36,052 bases of DNA from CAKKQX01 sp046313915. Lineage in GTDB: Bacteria; Pseudomonadota; Gammaproteobacteria; Burkholderiales; SG8-41. Below, piece after piece: positions 8,268 through 15,119 of the stretch. Where the stretch lies: positions 1-36,052 of the forward strand of contig JBKBXX010000020.1 of the NCBI GenBank assembly GCA_046313915.1, written 5' to 3'. Position 1 is the stretch's first letter; every line of letters starts with the position of its first letter. Below the pieces are notes generated by a model, which was not told where the DNA came from, made no database searches, and saw nothing but the letters and a program-made list of their open reading frames with translations. A program made the translations under genes and the position numbers.

Positions 8268-8760
8268 GAAACTGGTGGTGATGGGGCGGATCGCCGCCCC
8301 GTTTGGCGTCAAGGGCTGGGTCAAGGTCGAGCCGTTTACCGCAGCGCCGGAAAGCCTGCCGCTTTACTCCACGTGGTGGCTGGGCCGCGACGGCGAGTGG
8401 CAGGAATACCGGATCGAACGGGCGCAAGCCCAGGGCCGGGCAGTGGTGGCCAAGCTTGCGGGATGCGAGGACCGTGAGGCGGCGATGGTGTTTCGCGGCA
8501 GGCAGGTGGCGGTGCCGCGGCAAGCGTTGCCGCCGACGAAGGCGAACGAATTTTACTGGGCCGATCTGATCGGGCTCAGGGTGGTGAACGAAAAAGCGCA
8601 GGATTTCGGCGAGGTGGTCCGGATCCTTGAAACCGGTGCGAATGAAGTGCTGGTGGTGCGGGGCGATAGCGAGCGGCTGATCCCGTTCATTGCGGACGTG
8701 ATCAGGGAAGTCGATCTCGCCGCGGGCGTGATGCGGGTGGAGTGGGGCGCGGATTACTGA
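8245..8760 (+). CDS. rimM: Ribosome maturation factor RimM
   Basis: A 30S maturation factor that binds S19 and helps process 16S rRNA. The N-terminal beta-barrel domain begins VVMGRIAAPFGVKGWVKVEPFT; the C-terminal PRC-barrel has FYWADLIGLRVVN, then GANEVLVVRGD and IPFIADVIREVD. The start is uncertain. The TTG at 8245 gives 171 residues and a 23-base overlap with rpsP. In-frame GTG codons at 8275 and 8278 and the ATG at 8281 would shorten the protein by about 10-12 residues, and none has a convincing ribosome-binding site. The stop codon overlaps the trmD start by one base. Confidence 0.95.
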   Translation: MATKKSPEKLVVMGRIAAPFGVKGWVKVEPFTAAPESLPLYSTWWLGRDGEWQEYRIERAQAQGRAVVAKLAGCEDREAAMVFRGRQVAVPRQALPPTKANEFYWADLIGLRVVNEKAQDFGEVVRILETGANEVLVVRGDSERLIPFIADVIREVDLAAGVMRVEWGADY

Positions 8761-9518
8761 TGATCCAGTTTGACGTGATCACGCTGTTTCCGCCGATGTT
8801 CGACGCGGTTACCGGATATGGCGTGACCGGCCGTGCGCGGGACAGGGGGCTCTATCAGCTGGTGTTGTGGAATCCGCGCGATTTCGCCGCTAACAGTCAC
8901 CGCACCGTGGACGACCGGCCTTACGGCGGCGGCCCGGGCATGGTGATGATGGTGGAGCCGCTCGAGAAAGCGATTGCGGCAGCGTGCCGGCGGCAGAAGA
9001 GTTCGGGAGTCGGGAAGCCGCGCGTGATCCATCTGTCGCCGCAAGGACGGCTGCTCGATCACCGCCTGGTGATGGAACTGGCGCAGGCCGAAGGGCTGGT
9101 GTTGCTCGCGGGGCGCTATGAAGGCGTGGACGAGCGCCTGATCCGGCGCAACGTCGACGACGAGATTTCGATCGGCGATTATGTGCTCTCCGGCGGGGAG
9201 CTCGCCGCGATGGTGGTGATGGACTGCGTGGTGCGGCAGCTGCCGGGCGCGCTCGGCGATGCCGAGTCGGCGAGTCAGGATTCGTTCGTCACCGGCCTGC
9301 TCGACTGCCCGCACTACACGCGGCCGGAAGTATACGAAGGCGAAGTGGTGCCGCCGGTGCTGCTTTCGGGCAACCACGCCGAAATCCGGCGCTGGCGCCT
9401 GAAGGAGGCGCTGGGACGGACCTGGCGACGACGGCCGGATTTGCTGGAACGGCGAGCGCTGACCGAGGAAGAGCGCGCGCTATTGGAAGATTTCAAGAAT
9501 GAAGCGCAAGGAGCATGA
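8760..9518 (+). CDS. trmD: tRNA (guanine-37-N1)-methyltransferase TrmD
   Basis: This 252-residue SPOUT-class enzyme methylates G37 next to the anticodon of tRNAs reading CNN codons, using S-adenosylmethionine, and so prevents frameshifting. It begins MIQFDVITLFPPMF. Family segments include DDRPYGGGPGMVMMVEPL, the knot segments LLAGRYEGVDERL and GDYVLSGGELAAMVVMD, and CPHYTRPE. The start at 8760 overlaps the rimM stop (TGATG), a standard coupling arrangement; a GTG six codons upstream is less likely. The C terminus overlaps the Shine-Dalgarno region of rplS. Confidence 0.98.
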   Translation: MIQFDVITLFPPMFDAVTGYGVTGRARDRGLYQLVLWNPRDFAANSHRTVDDRPYGGGPGMVMMVEPLEKAIAAACRRQKSSGVGKPRVIHLSPQGRLLDHRLVMELAQAEGLVLLAGRYEGVDERLIRRNVDDEISIGDYVLSGGELAAMVVMDCVVRQLPGALGDAESASQDSFVTGLLDCPHYTRPEVYEGEVVPPVLLSGNHAEIRRWRLKEALGRTWRRRPDLLERRALTEEERALLEDFKNEAQGA

Positions 9519-9520
9519 AT

Positions 9521-9919
9521 ATGGACATCATCAAACAGCTTGAACAGGAAGAAATCCAGCGGCTCGGGAAGAACATCCCCGATTTCGCCGCGGGCGACAC
9601 CGTTGTCGTCAACGTCAACGTGGTAGAAGGCGAGCGCAAACGCGTCCAGGCCTACGAGGGCGTGGTGATCGGCAAGCGCAACCGCGGGCTCAATTCCGCT
9701 TTCACCGTGCGCAAGATCTCCTCGGGCGAGGGTGTCGAGCGCACCTTCCAGACCTATTCGCCGCTGATCGCGAGCATCGAGGTCAAGCGCCGCGGCGACG
9801 TCGGCCGTTCCAAGCTGTATTATCTGCGCCAGCGTTCGGGCAAGTCCGCGCGCATCAAGGAAAAGCTGAAGCTGAACGTCGCGGCCGATACCGCAGCGGA
9901 AGGCCAAGCGCAGCAATAG
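9521..9919 (+). CDS. rplS: 50S ribosomal protein L19
   Basis: A 132-residue large-subunit protein at the 30S-50S interface. Hallmarks are IIKQLEQEEIQRLGKNIPDF, GDTVVVNVNVVEGERKRVQ and YEGVVIGKRNRG. An ATG at 9515 overlaps the trmD stop, but AAGGAG at 9508-9513 is only one base from it and seven bases from the ATG at 9521, so 9521 is preferred. It is the last gene of the operon and is followed by a strong intrinsic terminator. The C-terminal tail (AADTAAEGQAQQ) is a small lineage-specific extension. Confidence 0.98.
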   Translation: MDIIKQLEQEEIQRLGKNIPDFAAGDTVVVNVNVVEGERKRVQAYEGVVIGKRNRGLNSAFTVRKISSGEGVERTFQTYSPLIASIEVKRRGDVGRSKLYYLRQRSGKSARIKEKLKLNVAADTAAEGQAQQ

Positions 9920-9933
9920 CGCGCAAGCACGGT

Positions 9934-9960
9934 AAAAAGGCGGCTGTGGCCGCCTTTTTT
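9934..9960 (+). terminator. Intrinsic terminator after rplS
   Basis: A perfect stem AAAAAGGCGGC / GCCGCCTTTTT around the loop TGTG ends in a T run. Because the A and T tracts mirror each other it could work on either strand. It lies 15 bp after the rplS stop and closes the ribosomal operon. Confidence 0.9.
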
Positions 9961-10011
9961 AATGCGCTGCCGGGTGTGCGACGGCGAAGCCTGTCGCGAT
10001 CGCGATACAAT

Positions 10012-11691
10012 ATGCCGATGCGGAAGCTGCTGTTCATCCTGGCGTGGGGGGCATCGGTCGCGCTTGCTGCGGATGGTCCGGACGCCCTGGAAACGACGCG
10101 GCAGTTCGTCAGCAGCGGCGCGCCGCAGCTCGCGTTGATGCGCATCGAACAGCTGCAGCCGCGCGATGCCGCGGTCCCGCTCTGGGGGGAGTGGGAAAAG
10201 CTGCGCCTGAACCTGCTCTTTCGTTTCAAGCGTCATGAAGAGGTGCTCGACCGCGTCGCAGCCCTGCCTGGCAATTTTTCGCTGCCAGCGCAACGCGAGG
10301 CGCTGAAGCTCGCCGTCCGGTCCGCCGTGGCGAGCGGCAAAGGCGCGCAGGCGCGCCACTACGCGGCGCGTCTGTTGTGGCAGACAGGCGCGGCGGCCGA
10401 CGATCTCGGTGAAATCCGTTTGCTGGTGATCGACAGCCTGGTCGCCGACAGGCAGGGTGATGACGCCTTTCGCAGCATGCTGCGTTTCCAGCAGGATTAC
10501 CAGCCACTCGAACGCACTGTTGCTGCGCGTTTTGTCGACGCCCTGCTTGAGCTCGGCATGGCGAGAGAGGCGGTCAACTGGCTGGGCAGTCTGGACGAGG
10601 CGGATCCGCTGAAATTGCTGCTGCGGCTCGCAACCGGCCTGGTGCCGGCAGACGCTGCGACGGCTCAGGCGCGCGCGCGACTCGCCAAAAACCATGATGC
10701 CGGTTATTGGCGGGTGCTCGCGCAGGCAGCGGTGCAGCAGAAAAACCGCGCACTGCAGATCGAGGCCCTGGAAAACACGCTGCAACTCGCGGCTGCGGAA
10801 CATGCGCAACGGCGGACGGCGCAGCAGTTGTGGCAGGTTTATTTTGCGGTGGCGCAGGAATTCGCCAGCCAGAACCAGCTGCCGACGGCGAACGACTCCG
10901 GCTGGCTCGACCGCGCCGCGCGCCTTCGCACCACCCAGCCGTTCGTGTCGCGATCCCTTCTTGCCGACCTTGCGGTGCGGGGACAGATGCGCGAGACGCG
11001 TCACCATGCCCAGCTGCAGCTGATTGCCTTCCTGCGATCCGACAAACGCGAGCGGGTGGCGTTGCGCCTGTTTCGCCACGCGGACCTCGAAATCGATGCG
11101 CTCGACAGCGAAGGGCGTTATCTGCTCGGCGGTATTGCCGAGAGCCACGATCTGCCGGCAGAGGCGTTGCGCTACTGGCAGGGGTTGAACGCGCCGCGTG
11201 ATGTCGGCGCCGCGGCGTGGCAATTGCGCATCGCGGCCATCGCGGTGCGCGCCGCCATGCCGGAGCACGCCGCCACGGCGATCAGGAACGCCATCGCCGC
11301 CGCAAAGACGCTGCCGGCGGAGCTGGCGCAACGCAGTGTCACGCTGGTGCAGGGCATTCTCGATGCCGGAAGAATCGAGCTGGCCCGTGAATTGTTCGAA
11401 GCACTGTTGCCCCAGCTCAATACGGCGCAACAGCGTATCGTGCTGTTCGCCCTCGGCCGCATCCACGAAAACGCCGGCCGCCTGGCGGCGGCGGCAGACC
11501 ACCACCTGCGTTCCGCACTGCTTGCCGATGGACGCGATGCGCTGGCATTGCAGGCGCGGCTGGCGGCGGCGCTTGATCTGGCGCGCGCCGGCTACAAGGA
11601 AGACGCGCGTGCGCAGTTCGAGTGGCTGCTCAGGAATTCGAAAGACGCGGCACAGCTGGAAATCGCGCGCCGCGAATTGAAAAAGCTATAG
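10012..11691 (+). CDS. Exported alpha-helical repeat (TPR-like) protein, function unknown
   Basis: A protein of about 559 residues starting MPMRKLLFILAWGASVALAADG, a clear signal peptide with likely cleavage after ALA. The rest is Ala/Leu/Arg-rich helical sequence with repeated two-helix units such as AQLDLARAGYKEDARAQFEW-type segments near the C terminus, resembling tetratricopeptide repeats. The start at 10012 (or 10018) is chosen because it gives the signal peptide; the frame stays open upstream through the rplS terminator. A periplasmic or envelope-associated scaffold role is inference. It converges on the AEC transporter gene, and the two overlap by six bases at their stops. Confidence 0.8.
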   Translation: MPMRKLLFILAWGASVALAADGPDALETTRQFVSSGAPQLALMRIEQLQPRDAAVPLWGEWEKLRLNLLFRFKRHEEVLDRVAALPGNFSLPAQREALKLAVRSAVASGKGAQARHYAARLLWQTGAAADDLGEIRLLVIDSLVADRQGDDAFRSMLRFQQDYQPLERTVAARFVDALLELGMAREAVNWLGSLDEADPLKLLLRLATGLVPADAATAQARARLAKNHDAGYWRVLAQAAVQQKNRALQIEALENTLQLAAAEHAQRRTAQQLWQVYFAVAQEFASQNQLPTANDSGWLDRAARLRTTQPFVSRSLLADLAVRGQMRETRHHAQLQLIAFLRSDKRERVALRLFRHADLEIDALDSEGRYLLGGIAESHDLPAEALRYWQGLNAPRDVGAAAWQLRIAAIAVRAAMPEHAATAIRNAIAAAKTLPAELAQRSVTLVQGILDAGRIELARELFEALLPQLNTAQQRIVLFALGRIHENAGRLAAAADHHLRSALLADGRDALALQARLAAALDLARAGYKEDARAQFEWLLRNSKDAAQLEIARRELKKL

Positions 11692-12582
11692 ACCGATCAC
11701 GTACAGCCACAATGGCAGCGTGAAGGCCGCGGCCATGATCTGCATGGCGAGAATCCGGGCGACCAGCTTGCCGTCGCCCCCCATGCGCGCGGCGAGAATG
11801 AACGAAGTCGGCGAAGCCGGCAGCGCGGCGAACACGATCGCGGCGGAGCGATAAGTCCCGTCGAGGCCGAGCGCTTCCGCGACCAGCCAGGCGACGAGCG
11901 GTACCGCGAGCAGTTTGATCGTGGTGACGTAAACGATGAAACCCTGCGCGCCGTCGGTATTGTCCGGCCGTATGCTGGCGCCGACCGCGATCAACCCCAG
12001 CGGCAACGCCGCTTGGGCGAGCCGCGCCAGCGTTTCGCCGGCGATCTCGTGCAAAGGCAGGCCGGATACGCTGTAGAGCACGCCTGCCGCGGTGGCGATG
12101 ATCAGCGGGTTGCGGACGAGTTCGCGCGCGATGCCGCCTTGCGCGTGCCGCGCCAGCGCCCAGATCGCAGCGACGTTGACGAGCGGGATCATCACGCTTT
12201 GCATTACCGCCATCGCCGCGATGCCGGCCTCGGCGTGCAGCCGCCCGAGTATGGCGAAGCCGATGTAGGAATTGAAACGGAAACCGCATTGGAAAGCCGA
12301 AGCGAGGGTGATCGGCTGCAGCCGGAACAGGTGTTTGGCAACCAGCATCAACCCCATGCCGGTGGCGATGGCAGCCATTCCGCCGCTGATCAGGGTCGCC
12401 GCCGATGCCGGCTCGATGCGGGTCTGCGCCAGCGCCTTGAACAGCAGAGCCGGAAACAGCACGAAATAAACCAGTTTTTCGAGGCAAGTCCAGAATTCAT
12501 CGCTGAACGCTGCCCGGCGCCGCAGCACAAACCCCACGGCGATCAGCGCGAAATCGGGCAGCAGCAGAGTGATGATGGACAT
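11686..12582 (-). CDS. AEC-family transporter (auxin efflux carrier-like permease)
   Basis: A 298-residue inner-membrane protein with about ten hydrophobic segments in two five-helix halves. Family-like features include the opening LLLPDFALIAVGFVLRRR, the segment CGFRFNSYIGFAIL and the closing FAALPASPTSFILAARMGGD. AEC proteins carry small organic acids, for example malate or malonate in bacteria; the substrate here is unknown. It lies 39 bp downstream of the GntR regulator on the same strand, so it may be co-expressed with it and serve the divergent operon, for instance by moving its organic-acid substrate or product. That link is inference. Confidence 0.85.
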   Translation of the reverse strand: MSIITLLLPDFALIAVGFVLRRRAAFSDEFWTCLEKLVYFVLFPALLFKALAQTRIEPASAATLISGGMAAIATGMGLMLVAKHLFRLQPITLASAFQCGFRFNSYIGFAILGRLHAEAGIAAMAVMQSVMIPLVNVAAIWALARHAQGGIARELVRNPLIIATAAGVLYSVSGLPLHEIAGETLARLAQAALPLGLIAVGASIRPDNTDGAQGFIVYVTTIKLLAVPLVAWLVAEALGLDGTYRSAAIVFAALPASPTSFILAARMGGDGKLVARILAMQIMAAAFTLPLWLYVIGL

Positions 12583-12621
12583 CGGGCCGGCGGGTGCGGG
12601 AAGAAGGTCGCGACGACGTGC

Positions 12622-13377
12622 CTAGCCTGCTTCGTTTTTCCACAGATCGCTGAGATATTCGTGCTTTTCGGTATTGACCCGGCTCACGCGGTATTCGACC
12701 GGGGTGTCGTTGTAGGTATAGGCAATGCGCCGGATCACGAGCGCCGGCGTGCCCGCGCGCATGCGCAGCAGCGTGGCGACGCGGGACGGTGGATTGGCAG
12801 CGGCGAGACGTTCGCTGATGCGGATGACGTTGATGCCGTAGCGCGCCTGGTAAAGGCCGTAGATGGTGCCGTCGCGTTTGCCGAAAATTTCCTCGTCGAG
12901 GTCGGGGAACAATGCGGCCGGTATCGAAATTTCGTCATAAATCACCGGCTTGCCGGCAAGCTTCAGCAGATTGCGGATGCGAAAGGTCGGGGCGCCGCGC
13001 GCGATGCCGAGCGCGGCGCTGTCCTCGGTGCCGGCTTTGGCTTTGTCGAACGACAGCATTTCGCTCACGGGCAGTTCCTTGCTGCCGTCCTTGCCGACGA
13101 TATGGAAAAAATAAAACAGCGTGCGGTCTTCGGTGTGCGTCGCAACAAAAGTGCCGCGCCCCTGTTGTCTCAACAGGATTTTTTCGGCCACCAGCTCGTC
13201 GATCGCCTTGCGCACGGTGCCGATCGAGACATTGAACTGTTCGGCGAGCCGCGCTTCGCTGGGGATCGCCCCCCCCGGTTTCCATTCGCCGGCGGCGAGG
13301 CTGCGCGTGATGCGTATCTTGACTTCCTTGTAAAGCGGGTTGAAAGTGAGATTGCCCGCGGCGAGCGTGTTGGCCAT
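12622..13377 (-). CDS. GntR/HutC-family transcriptional regulator
   Basis: The N-terminal winged helix-turn-helix (PLYKEVKIRITRSLAAGEWKPGGAIPSEARLAEQFNVSIGTVRKAIDELVAEKILLRQQGRGTFV) is classic GntR. The C-terminal UTRA effector domain includes PVIYDEISIPAALFPDLDE and closes with PVEYRVSRVNTEKHEY. The effector is likely a small acid or sugar-acid-like metabolite of the divergent operon. The start is uncertain: in-frame starts lie at 13377, 13395, 13413 and 13449, none with a good ribosome-binding site. The 13449 start would lie inside the operator/promoter, so 13377 (251 residues) is preferred. A G8 run at 13269-13276 encodes Pro-Gly-Gly-Ala. Confidence 0.9.
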   Translation of the reverse strand: MANTLAAGNLTFNPLYKEVKIRITRSLAAGEWKPGGAIPSEARLAEQFNVSIGTVRKAIDELVAEKILLRQQGRGTFVATHTEDRTLFYFFHIVGKDGSKELPVSEMLSFDKAKAGTEDSAALGIARGAPTFRIRNLLKLAGKPVIYDEISIPAALFPDLDEEIFGKRDGTIYGLYQARYGINVIRISERLAAANPPSRVATLLRMRAGTPALVIRRIAYTYNDTPVEYRVSRVNTEKHEYLSDLWKNEAG

Positions 13378-13442
13378 TGCTGAGGTGGGTTCCATCGTAT
13401 GCCGTGCCGACATTCTAACATCAGGTCTTGCCGAATTCATAT

Positions 13443-13460
13443 AGGTCATATAGTTGACTT
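13443..13460. promoter_or_regulatory. Candidate operator (inverted repeat) for the GntR regulator
   Basis: AGGTCA (13443-13448) and TGACTT (13455-13460) form an inverted repeat, five of six positions matching, with a 6-bp spacer TATAGT. It overlaps a nine-base direct repeat TCATATAGG / TCATATAGT (13437-13454) and the -35 box of the plus-strand promoter. The GT-N-AC style symmetry and the position fit repression by the adjacent GntR protein. Confidence 0.5.
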
Positions 13461-13481
13461 TGCCGGGCTTCGTGGTAGGAT
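13454..13481 (+). promoter_or_regulatory. Sigma-70-type promoter of the sulfonate/C4-acid operon
   Basis: The -35 element TTGACT (13454-13459), a 16-bp spacer and the -10 element TAGGAT (13476-13481) lie about 57 bp before the first gene. The candidate operator overlaps the -35, as expected for repressor control by the divergent GntR protein. Confidence 0.55.
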
Positions 13482-13538
13482 ACCGCCATCCATAATAACA
13501 GCGGTCACACCCCTCTCATTTCGCGGCAAGGAGACGAC

Positions 13539-13820
13539 ATGATCCACATTCTGGTTCACGACAAGAAGGACACGGTAGGCGTTGCCGTGGTCGAAGGCAT
13601 CAAGGCCGGGCAGGAGCTGACCGGCTGGGTGATGGAAGACGATTCGACCATCAAGATCAAGGCGCTCAACGATATTCCCATCGGCCACAAGATCGCCACC
13701 AAGGACATCAAGAAAAACGACACCGTGATCAAGTACGGCTTCGACATCGGCAAGGCAGTGGCCGACATCAGGGCCGGCGAACACGCCCACGTGCACAACA
13801 TCAAGACCAAGCGCTGGTGA
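13539..13820 (+). CDS. suyA: UxaA-family small subunit, probable (2R)-sulfolactate sulfo-lyase subunit alpha (SuyA-like)
   Basis: A 93-residue SAF-domain protein (IHILVHDKKDTVGVAVVEGI... IPIGHKIATKDIKKNDTVIKYG... GEHAHVHNIKTKRW). This is the small-subunit fold of the altronate/galactarate dehydratase superfamily; the closing HVHN segment is typical. In SuyAB the pair splits 3-sulfolactate into pyruvate and sulfite. AAGGAG lies five bases before the ATG. It is the first gene of the operon and pairs with the large subunit 55 bp downstream. Family membership is clear. The sulfolactate assignment rests on remembered resemblance plus the TauE-type exporter in the same operon; another hydroxyacid dehydratase is the alternative. 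Confidence 0.62.
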   Translation: MIHILVHDKKDTVGVAVVEGIKAGQELTGWVMEDDSTIKIKALNDIPIGHKIATKDIKKNDTVIKYGFDIGKAVADIRAGEHAHVHNIKTKRW

Positions 13821-13875
13821 TTTTTCATACGACGAGCGCCAATCCGACCGATCTCGAATCCTGGAGAGCCATACA

Positions 13876-15045
13876 ATGATCAACAGCAAAACCACCTTTT
13901 TGGGGTACCGCCGCGAAAACGGCCGTGTCGGCATCCGCAACCACGTCCTCATCCTGCCGGTGGACGATCTGTCCAACGCCGCGGCCGAAGCGGTCGCCAA
14001 CAACATCAAGGGCGCGATGGCGATTCCGCATCCTTACGGACGGCTGCAATTCGGTGCCGACCTCGAGCTGCACTTCCGCACCCTGATCGGCGCGGGTTCG
14101 AATCCCAACGTCGCGGCGGTGGTGGTGATCTGCATCGAGGAAGGCTGGGCCAAGCGCGTGGTCGACGGCATTGCCAAGACCGGCAAGCCGGTCACCGGTT
14201 TCGGCATCGAGCAGCACGGCGATCACGATACCATTATGCGTGCTTCCAAGGTCGCCAAGGAATACGTGCAGTGGGCGTCCGAACTGCAGCGCGTGGAATG
14301 CCCGATCAGCGACCTGTGGGTGTCGACCAAGTGCGGCGAGTCGGACACGACATCCGGCTGCGGTTCCAATCCCACCGTCGGTAACGCTTTCGACAAGCTC
14401 GAGCCGCTCGGCGTCACCATGTGTTTCGGCGAAACCACCGAGATCACCGGCGGTGAACATATCGTCGCCGACCGCTGTGCCACGCCCGAAGTGCGCAACC
14501 GCTTCATGGCGATGTTCAACCGCTACCAGGAGGTGATCGAGCGGCACAAGACCAGTGACCTGATGGACTCCCAGCCGACCAAAGGCAACATCGAAGGCGG
14601 CCTCACCACCATCGAGGAGAAAGCGCTCGGCAACATCCAGAAAATCGGCAAGAAGTGCAAGGTGATCGGCGTGCTCGACAAGGCCGAGACGCCGACCGGC
14701 CCCGGTCTGTGGTTCATGGATTCCTCGTCGGCGGCAGCCGAAATGGTGACGCTATTGGCCGCGGCGGGCTACGTCGTGCATTTTTTCCCGACCGGCCAAG
14801 GCAATGTCATCGGCAATCCCATCCTGCCGGTGATCAAGCTCAGCGCCAATCCGCGCACCGTGCGCACCATGAGCGAGCATATCGATTATGACTGCTCGGG
14901 TCTGCTGCAGCGGCAGAAGAATCTCGATCAGACCGGCGACGAACTGCTGGAAGTGATGCTGCGCACTTGCAACGGGCGGCTCACCGCCGCGGAAGCGCTC
15001 GGGCACCGCGAGTTCGTGCTGACCCGCCTTTACGAAAGCGCCTGA
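13876..15045 (+). CDS. suyB: UxaA-family large subunit, probable (2R)-sulfolactate sulfo-lyase subunit beta (SuyB-like)
   Basis: A 389-residue protein with the family opening FLGYRRENGRVGIRNHVLILPVDD, then HPYGRLQFGADLELHFRTLIG. CGESDTTSGCGSNPTVGN and GGEHIVADRCATPE probably hold the iron/substrate-binding residues; QPTKGNIEGGLTTIEEKA, MDSSSAAAE and FPTGQGNVIGNPILPVIK follow. In altronate dehydratases the large subunit carries the catalytic metal site; in SuyB the reaction is C-S cleavage releasing sulfite. The LPVDDxSNAA and HPYGRLQFGADL segments are what I associate with SuyB rather than UxaA. A GGAGAG site precedes the ATG. Dehydratase of another 2-hydroxyacid remains possible. Confidence 0.62.
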   Translation: MINSKTTFLGYRRENGRVGIRNHVLILPVDDLSNAAAEAVANNIKGAMAIPHPYGRLQFGADLELHFRTLIGAGSNPNVAAVVVICIEEGWAKRVVDGIAKTGKPVTGFGIEQHGDHDTIMRASKVAKEYVQWASELQRVECPISDLWVSTKCGESDTTSGCGSNPTVGNAFDKLEPLGVTMCFGETTEITGGEHIVADRCATPEVRNRFMAMFNRYQEVIERHKTSDLMDSQPTKGNIEGGLTTIEEKALGNIQKIGKKCKVIGVLDKAETPTGPGLWFMDSSSAAAEMVTLLAAAGYVVHFFPTGQGNVIGNPILPVIKLSANPRTVRTMSEHIDYDCSGLLQRQKNLDQTGDELLEVMLRTCNGRLTAAEALGHREFVLTRLYESA

Positions 15046-15051
15046 TGTGAT

Positions 15052-15079
15052 CGTCCGCCGCGCGATCGCGCAGCGGACG
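15052..15079 (+). other. Intercistronic GC-rich hairpin between suyB and the ThDP enzyme
   Basis: The arms CGTCCGC (15052-15058) and GCGGACG (15073-15079) enclose a C/A mismatch and the perfect palindrome GCGCGATCGCGC (15060-15071), giving a near-continuous stem with a GATC loop. It starts 6 bp after the suyB stop. There is no T run, so it is more likely an mRNA-stabilising or processing hairpin than an intrinsic terminator. Confidence 0.6.
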
Positions 15080-15119
15080 CTGCTCGGTGGTGACCAACGA
15101 CATTCCGTGCGAGGCGGCC

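Noticed and set aside
9820..11505. Long minus-strand open frame opposite the repeat-rich exported protein
   Set aside because: It crosses the rplS terminator and the end of rplS in antisense. The plus-strand frame has a signal peptide and coherent helical repeats.
12013..13383. Plus-strand frame of 456 codons over the AEC and GntR genes
   Set aside because: It spans two genes and their gap in antisense and has no recognisable motif.
15052..15079. Hairpin after suyB as an intrinsic terminator
   Set aside because: No T tract follows the stem and the downstream gene is close with its own ribosome-binding site, so full termination is unlikely.
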